DNA of 64,000 nt. Origin: Physcomitrium patens (lineage: Eukaryota; Streptophyta; Bryopsida; Funariales; Funariaceae). Below the pieces are notes generated by a model that was not told where the DNA came from, did not search any database, and was given only the letters and a program-made list of their open reading frames with translations. Positions 37,621 through 51,200 of this stretch are shown one piece after another. The DNA lies in assembly GCF_000002425.4 (NCBI RefSeq), contig NC_037263.1:12294733-12358732 (forward strand), written 5' to 3'. The translations under genes and the position numbers were made by a program. The first letter of the stretch is position 1; the number at the start of each line of letters is the position of its first letter.

Positions 37621-39895
37621 ACCCTACTGCCCTGTATATTCGTTTCCACACTGCATGTTCATCTGCCACAGACTTGCAACACTTAGAATGTACCGACAGG
37701 GGATGAGACGCTGAGAGTGTATGTGTCACTGTGAGGGTAGCTCCAGCTTAAATGTAGCTTAGTTTCACGAAATTTGTAAAAATGGAATTTAATGAAGCGG
37801 ATGTCTCCTGATCAATGTGTTGCATACAGAATAATTTCAGTAGAACTTACTGACAACAATTTCTCCCAACAGCTTACACTGTAAAATTTCAATCTCAGAT
37901 ATGTAGAAAAGAAAAAAGACACCTTTCGAGGACAAATAAAGATTGATTAATTTGTGAATATTTTTTGCTTGGTGGATATTTCAGAGAAATTGTCTTGATG
38001 ATTTAAAGACTTAAATTATTTCCAGAGTATAAGAGAAAGGGAAATACAGCAGTAAGTTAATTTGTGATGATTCCTCGTTGTTCTCTCCAACAGTACAAAA
38101 GTGAGTAAATAAAAACAAAATGAGGGCAGACATCTGGGTTGATGTCAAGACAAACACCAATATTCAACCATTTCAGATTTAAAGTTGTACTTGGAAGGAT
38201 TTTCTTGGTTCTACAACACTCACAAGTCCACAGCCTAATTGCCAAATGTCGGGAAGTGCTGGAGAAACTGAAAATAATCCAAAACACAATAGAACACACC
38301 ATTTTGGTGACATTAAGTTGGGAAAAGATGTTCAATAAAAGATACAGCAGATTTAAAATATCATCTCCGAAGTCCAACTATACTGTCAGATGATTGAGAC
38401 CTAGTTAAAATGCACTTTGCTGCTTCAAAATCTTCTTACTGTAAGCTCTAATTTTTTTATGGGTAACTGGATTAGATCTTCGAGAGAAAGAACGCTAGGC
38501 CAAATCTATCCTGCAGTAAGCATCTAACCAATATCTAATGTGTTCAAGTTAGAAGATCGACACCTGTAGACGATTTCTTCAAAGCCGACTTTTATATGAA
38601 AACACGTCAAACAATGACAGAATGTTTACGACACTAATAGGAAAAAAGGGAGAAAAAAAAAGTACCTAATTCAGGAGGACGGGAATGAAGGAAGGTGACA
38701 GACAGTTAAGGAAAGGAGAAAGAAAAATAAAACAGGGACCCTTAGTCACTCTCACACAAACACACACACACACAAAATAATAAATAGACAAGCAAACAAA
38801 CAAACGGAAGTTGTTAACGCGAATGCCAAACAACAAGCAGATGACAACTTCGTTCACCACCGAGACTCGCATCAAATCCAGCGGAAGAGTTCAAATCTTG
38901 ACCGTTGTGAAAGTGTCAATCTAATTAAAAGCAAGAGACGTTCGCATGAAGGAAAGTCAACCGACTATTCACAATGACAATGACATTACTTTGGGTTGAC
39001 ATAGTTCTTTAGAAATGTTGATACGTTATAACAAACAAATAGCCCAAAGACAAGCCGCTAGGTTTGCATCGATTACTGCACCCATTTGATCAAACAAAGA
39101 ACGAGTTTACATAATGAGCAAGTAGCTGAATACAAGTGTAGACTCATTCTTGTGAATTAAAGCATACATTCCCAAAGAACATCTGAATACCACTTTATAA
39201 ACCGTGCTAGCGAACAGCGAAAGGGAAAAAGGCATGATAATGTTTAACGATAAGGCATGTATTAGAATTCAACAAGCCCCACGCTGAACATAACTTCGAC
39301 CAAAAATTTAGAAGACTTTGCAAGACAACGAAAATCTACTAACACGTATACACAAAAGCCGGTAGGAAACGCATTCCTAACATCAAGCGAAGGTAGCTAG
39401 GTGAAGGCGTAAGAAGGATACAAGCAAATAATATGGAATCTTAAAAACATCAGAGGAATACCCATCCAATTCTGCACATGGCATGCTACTGGGTTGCTCA
39501 CTTTGCAAATGGCACCACAGGAGCTAACCATAAACTGAACCACACACAAATCAAGGAACTGCAAAACTTGGACAGACACGGATACTGATACTCCTCCGAA
39601 AGATCTCAAGTACACCCACGGCAGAACGATAACGACACGCAAACCCGAAGCAAACCGACACACCAACCGCGATACTTACTCACGCAAGCATGACTGGGGA
39701 GCACAGAATGCATGTTTAGGAACACGTCACCAAGAAACAGGAATGACACCTAGGGACGCCTCAGTAAAATGACCGCAACAAACCGAGAGCTCTACATGCA
39801 CAGACAAGAAAATGTAATCAGGTAGACAAGTGAGGAACACCGCTTGCTTGATTTATCCTGCGTAACTTGCATCAGACCTCAATCCCTTCAAAACA
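37621..39895. other. Intergenic or 3' UTR region, no supported gene
   Basis: About 2.3 kb without a recognisable coding sequence. The upper end should include the 3' UTR of the MOS11-like gene on the minus strand. A short (CA)n tract lies at about 38,755-38,775. Confidence 0.5.
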
Positions 39896-40483
39896 TTATT
39901 TCGCCGCCACAGCAAATCTCGCCATGCGAGCCTTTTTCTTAGCCTCCTCATCTTGGGCTAACTTAGGTTTCGCAGCGACGACACTTTGGGGAGACTTAGG
40001 TTTCACAGTAACTTCTTCCGGCGGACCGCCAAAACGTTCCGCACGAGCTTTCCTCTTCGCATTCTCAGCTTCAAGCAGGGCCTTAGACGGAGCCTTCACA
40101 GAACCTGTTTTTTCCACCTCAACCCCCGCCTCCCCTGCTACTGCTCCATTCTTTGAACCGCCACTAAATCTGGCAGCCCTCAGCTTGCGTTTGTCAGCCT
40201 CAGTTATCCTGAGGTCCGTACCAAAACGCTCGGCCCTCTTCCTTTTCTTCTCAATGTCAGTCATGGTCGCGGGTGCGGCTACCGAAGCGTGTGCGTCAGT
40301 TGCATTTTCCTCACCTACCGCCGTTTTCGTGCCTACAGCTCCACTATCATCAACCTCCTTTCCCATATCCTCGCCACTCACATGTTCACCATCCTCCAAA
40401 ACATGAGCATCATCCTTCTGCACGTCATCTGTGTGCGCACTCGGCTCCTTCACCCCGCCCGCCTTCTTCCAATCGCTCGACAT
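39896..40483 (-). CDS. MOS11: MOS11/CIP29(SARNP)/Tho1-like mRNA export protein
   Basis: A single-exon frame of 195 aa plus stop. The chosen start is MSSDWKKAGG; the frame extends upstream but has no other ATG. The first 75 residues are acidic and low in complexity. Then come four copies of a basic motif: KRAERFG (82-88), LRAARFS (101-107), ARAERFG (146-152) and ARMARF (185-190), each preceded by a Lys-rich helix such as IEKKRKR or EEAKKKA. This repeated RxxRFG pattern marks the Tho1/MOS11 C-terminal domain. That domain binds RNA and the DEAD-box helicase UAP56/Sub2 in mRNA export. Length is close to Arabidopsis MOS11, and there is no N-terminal SAP domain, as in plant MOS11. An 8-codon uORF (40,507-40,533) may lie in the leader. 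Confidence 0.88.
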   Translation of the reverse strand: MSSDWKKAGGVKEPSAHTDDVQKDDAHVLEDGEHVSGEDMGKEVDDSGAVGTKTAVGEENATDAHASVAAPATMTDIEKKRKRAERFGTDLRITEADKRKLRAARFSGGSKNGAVAGEAGVEVEKTGSVKAPSKALLEAENAKRKARAERFGGPPEEVTVKPKSPQSVVAAKPKLAQDEEAKKKARMARFAVAAK

Positions 40484-41000
40484 GCCGACTTCCCACCACG
40501 GTTTCCTCAAACACCGGCACAGCGAACAACCATGCAGCGCTTATCGAAAAAGGTAACTTAAAATAAGCTTCTCACACATGACATAATCGCATCACAGCCA
40601 CAGCCAAGTACCTCCTCTCTGGATAGCAATAGGGCGTGATGATTCAAGACCTTCGAATTCCGGCGACGGTGCGCAATGGATTGAGAAGGTTGGGAGTACG
40701 AAGGGAACGAGCACGCCCGTTAAATAAGAAAACGAAGAAGGTGTTCTAGGGTTTGCCAAGCAGGGAAGAACAACCGCTCCGTAGAGAGAGCCGCGTTCTT
40801 ATAGGTTCGGTTCTCCGGAACCGTTCCCGGACCATAGGAACACGTTCCCTCTCGAGGGAGGGGCCAGGTGCTGAGCTGGTCTCCACGGGGGCCAATTTGG
40901 GATCGCTTGGTGGCCACGCTGGCGTGAAATTTGAGATTACGTCAGCAGCGAGCAGCTTAATAAATGTTTCTGATTTTAACTGTAGTCTTCACTTGCTGGC
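40484..41000 (-). promoter_or_regulatory. Leader and promoter of the MOS11-like gene
   Basis: GC-richer DNA upstream of the minus-strand start. A short uORF (ATG at 40,533, TGA ending at 40,507) encodes 8 residues. AT-rich transposon DNA begins at about 40,980. Confidence 0.4.
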
Positions 41001-43144
41001 GCTTATATAACTTCATTAACTTATTATAAATGCCGATTATTTGTAAATTATAATGAAGGCCGCCTCATTATGAAACATACTATTAACGAGGTGATTGCAA
41101 CTATAGTAAATGTTCAAATGCAAAGACAATTTTGATCCCATAAATTTATGAACCCAAATATAGCTTTTTGAAGTTGCTACACTTAAATATTTATTAATTT
41201 CAATATGAAGAGACAGTGGTATGAAAAGCAATAAGAGCAACATGAAAAGTACTATTGGAAAAAATAATACCCTCATATGTGATGATTTTGGAGTTTGGGC
41301 TTGAAAGCTCCCTACTTCTCTTTCTTTCACCACCACCAACACACAATATACAAAAGTAAATAAATAAAAATAATCACAAAAAATCCACAACATATGATAA
41401 GTATATCATCAATTATTTGCTTTGAAGTACATGTCTTCCAAATTAATCATGAAATAATTTTTTAAAATATATTGATATGATATTATTTATAAATAAAAAT
41501 TGAACAATTCCAAATTATGATTTGATTATATATAGAGAGAGAGAACATGGTGTACATTGTGCTATAGTTTTCTTTAAGGGATGTGAAAAAGTCACAATAG
41601 AATATTTCTTAGTCCAAAAAGGTGTTGAGAAAGAAGAAACTTCATATAAAGTGGACCTAAAAGGCACCACTATTGCACGGATATACATGTATTCTAGAGA
41701 ATTCAACATTGATATAATACTTGTTCAAAACTCAACCAACATTTAATATACATATGTATATATACAAAACAAATGAAAATCTAAATGTGCAAAGATGAAT
41801 TGGATGTAAAGTCCATTGGATTTACACATGTAAGTTAATGAAGATAAAAAGTCTTGCTTGTTTTCAAATAAAAGAAATGGAGAAAGCTTTGCATTGCTAT
41901 ATGTATATGCATTATTTTTTCTATTGAATGTTATTACCTTAAAATATATAATTAATACAATTATAATAAGCAAATTCTGCATTCAATATTCAATGGATTT
42001 TTAAACATGATTTAATTATTAAAAGTAATCAAATACATCTACTTTCAAGTGGAATTTGCCAAATCACAACTTTCAGTGTAAAATATCAAAGATTGGATAA
42101 CTAGTTTAACTGATTATTTAAAATATCAAAACAAATCTCACATCGTCTTATAATAAAATGTGTTTGACGTATTTTGATTGATGTAATCTACCCTTTTAGA
42201 ATGCAAGACACACTATCTGAATCGCAAAGTAATGAAATTTACAGTTTTTTAAATTCATTTGGATGCAAACTTATATGATTTACTGTATTTGTTTCATTTC
42301 AAATAGTTAGAAGTGATATCATCTTAACATAGCATAACCAGTACCCAAAAAAATAGTAATTTTAGTCAATAAATTTTTTATTCATTTACTACAATTAGTT
42401 TACAAATACATTTACAATTCTGATTATTTTTACATGGTTTTTCAGAATAACCAAAAAAATATGTTTACAACTTGTATTTATGTCATGAAAATATAAATAC
42501 TTAGAGAATCAAAAAAATGTATCACTATGATTTATTATTTTCAGTAGCTTGGCTTTTATCAATGCAGACTATTGAAAAACCTCATAAGTTAAATCTTTGA
42601 AAATAATAGTGTTAGTGTCTTTTGTTACTGTTTGAAATGCATGTTTAACTTCTATTTTTATGAATAAGAGAACATGGTATCATGTTTGTTTGTTTGTTTG
42701 TTTTTTTAATTTAGTTTTATTAGTTTACAAGATCTTTATTAAGTAGTATGATAAAATTGATCTTTTAGTAATAATAATTTCTTAACACAACATGCTGATT
42801 TTGAGTTTAAAAAAGATCAATGAATCATACAACATTGTTTTAAGAAAGTTTTCTAAAAAAAATATATTGAATAGTTTTTTATCATAGATAGTACAAAAAT
42901 AACTTTATAAATAGAAAATATAAATTTTAAACCTTTGAATAATATAAAAGCTATTTATAAAAAAATAAATGATGTATTATCTACTTACTTATGTAAACTA
43001 ATGTATGTACTTCTATTAATATTTTTTTGAAACTAATGTTATAATTTGGTCATTTATTAATCAAAAAATATATATGGAACAAAGTACTTATTATTGTTGT
43101 TGTCATGACTTTTGTTTTATTTATCTATAAATTTTGTAACATGG
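41001..43144. other. AT-rich DNA left of the transposon nest
   Basis: No gene supported. A plus-strand frame at 41,522-41,746 (74 codons) has a fairly normal residue mix (KVDLKGTTIARIYMYSRE) but matches no family I know, and it could be a coding relic. A short (TGTT)n run lies at about 42,685. Confidence 0.45.
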
Positions 43145-43275
43145 TATAGATAAGATAATTGTATAGACATATAGAACCATGAAAGTTTCTAGAATTGGGA
43201 TCTAGTTAATGGACCACATAGGACCCATTGTGGAACATTCTAAAAATAATTTAGGGCGATTATTTAGATGGCACT
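43145..43275 (+). repeat. Truncated LTR of family C
   Basis: Matches the first 130 bases or so of the LTR at 56,125-56,642, starting TATAGATAAGATAA and including 'agaaccatg-aagtttctagaattggga' and 'tggaacattctaaaaa'. It stops after TTATTTAGATGG, where the leader of element A begins. It carries one U3 repeat unit, against three in the 56-kb LTR. Confidence 0.75.
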
Positions 43276-43455
43276 TAGCTTTGTCTTTTCTTGATTAAGA
43301 GTGGATTACTCTTTTTTCTTGATAAGACATAAGCGTATTAGAAGTTGTGAATTACCTTCTTCTAAACTAATATTATTTCTAGAATTTTTTTCTTGATTCT
43401 TAAGTATTATATCCTATGAGAATAAACACCTTTTATTTTATTTTATTGAGCTAGC

Positions 43456-44560
43456 ATGGTAGAGCTTGTTGAATTGAAGAATGCAATGGCTCAAATGCAA
43501 GAGCAAATGATAGAGTTAATGCTTGCAATGCATCAACTCAATCTACTATCACAAGGAATAATAAGATTAATAAGCAATGAAGATATAGAGATGATTGGAA
43601 TTGCTTCAACATCTACATTAAGCCATACTAATGCTCGTACAACAAAACATCGTTCAAGTTTCAAGGAACCAAAAATTGGATTACCTAAAAAGTTTGATGG
43701 CACAATATCTAAGTTTCGAGGATTCATCAATTAGGTACAACTGGTGATTGAACTACAACCTCAAAGTTATCCAACTCAAGGTTCACAAGACAGGTTTATT
43801 GAATTACTATTTTCAAGTTTTGCTTTATCATGATTTTCATCATTTCTTGAACGACATGATGCAATATTGGATAATTTGGAAGCATTTTTAGTAGAGTTTT
43901 AATCCATATATAGAAAATATGATGCAATTCATGTTGCAATCAATAAGATTCATATCTTGCGATAAAGTAATCAATTAGTGTCATTATATGCTTTACAATT
44001 TTGATAATTAGTAACAAATTTTAAGTAGAATGATGTAGCACTCAGCCAATTTTTCTATACATTATAATATGAAGTAAAAAAAATTGATGCTCAATTTACT
44101 TGATCCTCAAATATTAAGTCAAGCAATTGACTTTGCTATGAAATGTGATTATTGGCTTTTTGAATTTTGATTCCAAAATTGCACAAGAAAACTTCAATGT
44201 TATTCCAATTTAATGGCAATACCAACAACTTCTCAATCTAAACATTTGAAAGTAGAAGACATACAAATTGATGTAGTATGCTTTAAACCTCTTACCGAAC
44301 AAGAAAAGACTTGTTGTCATCAAGAAGGACTATGTTTATATTGTGGAAAAGCTAAACATACTTCTCAATATTGTCCAAAGAAACAATGCAAATACAAAAT
44401 GAGGAGTACTACTGTCAAAGATGAAAACATGTTGAAAAAGCAAATTTATCTAGGTACAATAGGAACCGTGCGATTGAAATCTTGTACGATTTCTAAAAAA
44501 AAGTCCTCTTCTCTCCTCAAAATCCTCTCCTTGTTTTATTATAGATATCCATTTAGTATC
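43456..44560 (+). pseudogene. gag: Element A gag with CCHC zinc knuckle (broken)
   Basis: Starts MVELVELKNAMAQMQEQMIE; the homologous start in B is MAELVEMKSALAQIQEQ at 52,611 (-). The frame stops at 43,732, where a glutamine codon CAA/CAG has become TAG, and further stops follow. A second open piece at 44,213-44,563 holds the nucleic-acid-binding zinc knuckle C-X2-C-X4-H-X4-C (CLYCGKAKHTSQYC). Gag forms the particle and packages RNA in intact elements; this copy cannot. Confidence 0.8.
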
Positions 44561-47075
44561 TAATAATCACAAAGCCTCTATTTTAATAGATTTAGGAGCC
44601 TTCACTTATTTTTTAGATGAAGAATTAGTTAAAAGTCATAATATACATTTAGTATGAAAAACTAAATCCATATAAGTAGAAGTCATAGACGGTGGTCAGT
44701 TATCTTTTAGAGATATTACTCATAAAACACTTCTTATATATGTAGTAATAAATAGTCATAATAGTTGCATAATTTTTAGTATAATTAGATCTCCTTTTAA
44801 TCTAGTCATTTTAGGTTTATTGTGGCTAAAAAAATATAATCCTATGATAGATTGGATTTCTTGTAAACTTGACTTTTCTTCAAACATCATTAAGATTTTT
44901 TCTAATTCAATAGAAAGCCATGAGTTTAGTGTAGCTAAACCTGTACTTGTAGGTATAAAAGCTTTTTGGCATGCTACAAAAGAAGGATCGTCTTTTGTTA
45001 TTTATACCACATTCATTTTTGATGTGAAGATTTCAAGTGAAATTCCAAGTCAATATCCAGATTTTCAAGATGTTTTTGAGAAGAAGAATATAGATATTCT
45101 CTCGGAGCATCATCCACACGATTGCTCAATTGATCTTAAGGGAGGAACTCAGTTGCCATTTGGTCCAATCTATACTTTATCACAAAATGAGTTGGTTGAA
45201 TTTAAGAAGTATATTGATGAAAACTTGGCCAAAAATTTCATACGCTATTTAAAATCTCGTGCAAGAGCTCTTATTTTATTTGTGAAGAAAAAAAATGAAT
45301 CTTTACGAATATATGTGGATTATCAAGGATTCAATAAGATTACCATCAAAAATAGATATCCTCTACCTTTAAAATTTAAACTTCTTGATCAATTAAATCA
45401 AACTAAGATCTATACAAAAATAGATCTACGAGGAGCATATAAACTAATTTGTATTAAAAAAGGAGATGAATGGAGGACTGTATTTTGAATAAGGTATAGA
45501 CACTTTGAATATAACGTCATGCCTTTTAGACTCACAAATGCATCAACTGCTTTTCAACATCTTATGAATAATATTTTTTGTGAGTTTTTAGATGATTTTG
45601 TTGTTTGTTATTTAGACGACATTTTAATCTATTCTAAGAATATAGAAAAATATGAAGTTCATATTCATCGTATATTACAAAAACTTAGAGATGTGAGATT
45701 GTATGCCAAGATCAAAAAGTTTATATTCCACACTACTCAAATTGAATTCTTAGGATACATCATTTCAAATAATAGTCTAAAGATGGATGCTAAAAAAGTT
45801 CATCCAATCATAGATTCGAAGATTTCAAAAATAATAAGAGATGTATAATGTTTCTTGGAATTTGCCAATAACTATCAGATCTTCATCAAGAACTTTTTTC
45901 AAGTTGCAGTGACACTTGTACACTTAACTTGTAAAGATAAGCTCAAGTGAATTAAAGAAGTAGAAGCATCATTTGAAGTTTTGAAGAAATCTTTTATTTC
46001 TGCACCAATCCTACTTTGCATCGACTTCTCAAAAGAATTTTTTATAGAGACAGATGCATTTGACTTTGCCTTGGATGCAATCTTGTCACAAATAGGAGCA
46101 AATAACAAAATTCATCTAATAGCTTTTCATTCAAATTTTTTTTTCAGCAGTCGAGATTAATTATGAAATCCATGAAAAAGAGCTTCATGCAATCGTTGAT
46201 TCTTATTAAGAATGACATTTTCATTTAGAAGGTGCTTCAAGCTAGTCACTATATATATGGATCACAAGAACTTGAAGTATTTCATGTCAGTATGTGTTTT
46301 GAATCATTGCCAGGCTTGTTTGAGCATGTCTTTGTCAAGATTTGAGTTCAATATTACTTATCTGCCAGGAAAATAACAAGGTTTATCTAATGCCCAATCT
46401 AGATATTTGTATCTTATATCAAAAGAAAGAGATGGATCTTTTGATCAACAAAGAACAATTTTCCTAAAACTAGAATATTTTTTCTTCGAGTAATGAAATC
46501 AACATTAATTATTGATTCAACTTTTGTGAAACAAATCCAATCAAGTATGTCTTCTGATCCTATTATTCACAATATAAAGAATTCTTCTTCTAAATTATAA
46601 GATACTTCTAAGTTTGAGTTCAAAAATAACATACTCTATTTTGAAGGTCAATTATATGTTCCAAAAGGCCAAGCATAATTATGTGTTCTTCAAACACATC
46701 ATGACTTTCTAGCAGCAGGATATTTTTGATACAATAAGACTTTGGAGCTTATATCCAGAGATTTTTAGTGGCTACAAATGTGAAAGGTATAAAAGCCTTT
46801 AATCACTCATGTGACATTTGTTCAAGATCAAAAACTCCCTGTCATTGATCTTATAGACTTTTTCAACCATTATCCATTGCAAAACAACCATGGTCTTCTA
46901 TTTCTATGAATTTTATTATGAATCTTTCAATCTCAAGTTTTTATGACTCTATATTCGTGATAGTAAATTGTTTTATCAAGATGGTACATTTTGTACTATG
47001 TACAAAATCTATCAGAGGTGAAGAAATAGCTAAACTCTTTCTTGACAATATCTGTCATTATCATAGATTACCCAA
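44561..47075 (+). pseudogene. pol: Element A pol: protease, RT, RNase H, 5' half of integrase
   Basis: The protease motif at about 44,585-44,600 reads DLGA instead of DSGA, and LVILGLLWL follows. RT covers about 45,050-45,850: IDLRGAYKLICI, then a TGA at 45,486 (an Arg CGA changed to TGA), then VMPFRLTNAS and an intact YLDD active site near 45,610. RNase H follows (FFIETDAFDFALDAILSQ), with many stops and a lost DxxxE part. The integrase core at 46,870-47,075 reads SFYDSIFVIVNCF...HFVLCTKSI...LFLDNICHYHRLPN and is cut there by the LTR of element B. Confidence 0.82.
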
Positions 47076-47635
47076 TGTCAAGGACATGAACTAAAAGATG
47101 ATGCATGAACCAATGAAATCTATGTCGAAGAAAGAGTAATAAAATAAAAATAAAGAAGTAAGTATATTAAAAAGATACAAGAATGGCTTATTGCCAAAAG
47201 ATAAATAAACTTGAGACTCTTGAAATTAGACTAAAAACAAGAAAGAAGTTAACAAGAGTGAAGAGGGCTTGACTCTTATTTATATATATACTATCTAACT
47301 AGGGGCTACGTGGCAATGTTCTTTAGGACCTTCAATATATGTTAACTTTGTAGGACAAATGACTTAACTTACAAGGCAAGTTTTTCTACATGAGGGCCAC
47401 ATAATTAGATTGATCTTCAAGCTAACAACATGTATAGTACATGGCCAACTTGTTGATCACTTTTTAACCCAAAAAGTCAATCATAGATACTATAAAATTA
47501 AAGCAACATCTATACAACTTCTAAAAAGCTTCTAAAGAAGATGTTATAGAATTTACTTACTTTTATCTATTTTTATTTACTTCTACCTATTTATACAAGT
47601 AATTATTGGCTTACATGTATATGTCTGTGATATTA
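47076..47635 (-). repeat. 3' LTR of element B
   Basis: About 560 bp. On the element's own strand it begins TAATATCACAG and ends CCTTGACA. It contains a TATA box (TATATATATAAA, near 47,282-47,293), and about 31 nt on the predicted RNA start block ACTCTTGTTAA, one change from the A copy. A purine tract (AAAAAGGGAGG on the minus strand) lies directly outside the LTR start at 47,636-47,648, as expected for the polypurine tract. Confidence 0.85.
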
Positions 47636-48202
47636 CCTCCCTTTTTAGAGACGAGTTCTATGATGAGTGGTCATCATATATTGAGAAAATCTATGATGCA
47701 ACGAATAGTATTCGCCACATACTAAAATCTTTGTTTTCTTTAAAGACGGTTAATAAGACCTCTCAACAATCGATAGTGTCCTATATCAAGGTGGAAAGAC
47801 CATTGTGTTATTTGATCATTGTTCAAGCCTTCATAACTTCCTTCAAATAAAATATTTGGAATACCATTAGAAGCTGTTTCTACCACAAAATAAATTACCA
47901 CACATTGGGAGTCTCTTCCAAAGTCGGGATATCAAATGCGTTGTATCTTCCCATCTATTCAAGAAAAAACATGTCATTCTTGAGAATCTTTATCTTGATT
48001 GCGTCGACTTGAAGGTTGTGACAATTGTAATGTCTTGTCTAGTCAATCAATAAACAAAGGCTCTTCAGTTGAATCTGCTAGTTGTTGGTTCTCCATCTCC
48101 TTATTATCACAAGTACAAAGAAACTACAAACAAGGATAGAAAGTAGAATGTTATCTTGCCCAAATCTTGTTTCTTTTATACAAAAGGTTTTTATAGATGT
48201 CA

Positions 48203-51200
48203 TCAATGAAAAGCCTCCACTACCTTTACTATATTTATAAGATTCTTTACTGGCTCTCATGTGTGTTCATTAATATCATATCTACGCCAATGGACAAGAT
48301 ATTCTAATTTATTTCAGCGCTGCCTTGAATCTTGGACTTCTTCCAGTTTGAATTCTTCATTATTGTCTACTTCTATAAGAAGAGGTAGAGCTTGTCTTCT
48401 TCTTGATATGTCCATTGTCTTGTATGATTCAAGAAAAGATACGTGGAATATTAGATGGATTTCATTGACTCCGATAGGTATAAACGATATGCAACTGGAT
48501 TGATTTGTACAAAAATAGGAAATGGTTCAAGCCTATTATAGTCCAACTTGTCACAAGAACGAGTGGTCTTGATATTGTGACAAAATAACCATATCTTGTC
48601 AGCCATGAAGAATGGTGGTTATTCCCTTTGAAAGATATCCACATTGATCTTTTGTTATTCTTGAGCTTCTTTTAACTGCACCTTCATTGTTGTATGTAAC
48701 TCTAACAAATGATTTTTCAAATCTTTCGCCATAGGATTATCAACTTTTGAAAAGTCAAAAGTATCAAATCATAGATTATAACAATAATTGGCAAAAAAAG
48801 GTATTTGTTTTGTAGAAGAATGTATTGTGTTATTATAAGCAAACTCTGTAAATGACAAAAGAATTGTCCAATCATCTTGTTGGTTGTTCATAGTACATCT
48901 TAAATACTATTCCAAAACTTGATTAACATACTTTATTTGTCTATGAATTTGAGGATGGAAAGCCAAAGATAGTTTTATATCTACTTTTAGAATCTTGAAT
49001 AGCAATAGATGTTATCAAGAAAGAGTTTAGCTATTTCTTCACCTATGATAGATTTTGTACATAGTACAAAATGTTCCATCTTGATAAAACGATTTACTAT
49101 AATGAATATAGAGTCATAAAAACCTGAGATTGAAAGATCCGTGATAAAATCTATAGAAACATAAGACCATGGTTGTTCAAGAATAAGTAATGGTTGAAGA
49201 AGTCTATAAGATCAATGATCAGGAGTTTTTGATCTTGAACAAATGTTTCATCACTAAACAAAGTCTTTTACACCTTTTTACATTTGTGGCTGGTAAAAAT
49301 CTCTAGATATAAGCTCCAAAGTCTTGTTGTATGAAAAATATCCTGCTGCTAGAAAGTCATGACGTGCTTGAAGAACACGTATTTATGCTTGGCCTTTTGG
49401 AACATATAATTGACCTTCAAAATAGAGTATGTTGTTTTTGAACTCAAACTTAGAAGTATCTTTTAACTTAGAAGAAGGATTCTTGATATTGTGAACAATA
49501 GGATCAGAAGACATAATTGATTGGATTTGTTTTATAAGGGTCGAATCAATACTCAATTTTGATTTCATTACTCAAAGATAAAAATACTCTGGCTTTAGGA
49601 AAATTGTTCTTTGCTAATCAAAAGCTGCATCTTCTTCTTTTGGTGTAAGATAAGAACGTTTAGAAAGGGGTTTTGATAAACCTTGTTTTTTGGGTCGATA
49701 TGTGATTTTGAAATCAAAACTTAATAAAGACATAGTTAAACGGATTTGGCAATGATTTAAAATATGTACTAACATAAAGTACTCAAGATTCTTATAATTA
49801 GTATATATGGTGACTAGATTAGAAGTGCTTTCTGATGATGATGCCATTCTTGAAATGAATCCATGATTGCAAGAAGTTCTTTATCATGGATTTCATAGTT
49901 TATCTCGACTATTGAAATTTTTTTGGAATGAAAAGCTATTGGATGAAGTTTATTACCTACTTCCATTTGTGATAATATAACACCCAATGCAAAGTCTAAG
50001 GTATCTATTTTCTTAAAATATGCCTTCGAAAAGTTAACGCATTACAAGATTGGTGTAGAAGTAAAGACTGACTTCAAAGTTTTAAAAGATGTCTCAACTT
50101 CTTTGCTCTACTTAAGTTTTTTTTTTTTACAAGTCAAATGTATAAGTAGAGCTACAACTCAAAAGAAGTCTTTCATGAAGATCTTATAATAGTTAGTAAA
50201 GCTTAAAAAACATTACATATCTCTTACTATTTTTGGAGTCTTTTCAATCTACAATCATTTGAACTTTCTTAAGATTCATCATAAGTCCATCATTTGAAAT
50301 GATGTATTCTAAGAAGTCAACTTGAGTAGTATGAAATACACACTTTTCTATTTTGGCATAGAGTCCCGCATCTCTTAATTTTTGTAACACAAGACAAACA
50401 TGAAGTTCATGTTCATCTATATTCTTAGAATAAATGAAGATATTGTCCAAATAATAGACAACAAAATCATCTAAAAACTTTTAAAAAATATCATTCATTA
50501 AATGTTGAAAAGCTGCCAGTGCATTTGTAAGTCCAAAAGACATGACGTTGTATTCAAAATGTCCATATCTAGTTCAAAACGTAGTCTTCCATTTATCTCT
50601 TTTTGTAATATGTACTAGATTGTATGCTCTTTATAGATCTATTTTTATATAGATCTTAGCTTGATTCAATTGATCGAGAAGTTTGGATATCAAAGGTTAA
50701 GGGTACCTATTTTTGATGGTAATCTTGTTGAGTCCTCAATAATCAACTCACATTTGTAATAATCCATCTTTCTTCTTCACAAATAAGATTGGAATTCTTG
50801 CTAGTGATTTCAAATGGCATATGAAATTCTTGGCCAGATTTTCTTCGATACATTCCTTCAGTTCAACCAATTCATTTTGTGATAAAGTATAGATTGCTCC
50901 AAATGGCAGTTGTGCTTCTTATTGAAGGTCAATTGAGCAATCATAAAGACAATGTTTTGGAAGAGTATCTCTATTCTTTTTTTCAAATATAGGTTGAAAT
51001 TCTTGATATTGGTTGGGAATGCCACTTGAAGTCTTTGCATCATTAAAAAGAGGTGTGGCATAAATGACACAAGGTGATCCTTCTTTTGTAGCATGCAAAA
51101 AAGTTCTTATATTTACAAATATAAGTTTAATTACACTAGACTTATGACTTTCTATTAGATTAATTTCATTCTTAATTATACTTTTAGAGAAGTCAAGGAT

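Noticed and set aside
39867..40406. 179-codon plus-strand frame
   Set aside because: Antisense shadow of the MOS11-like gene, which has clear family motifs on the minus strand.
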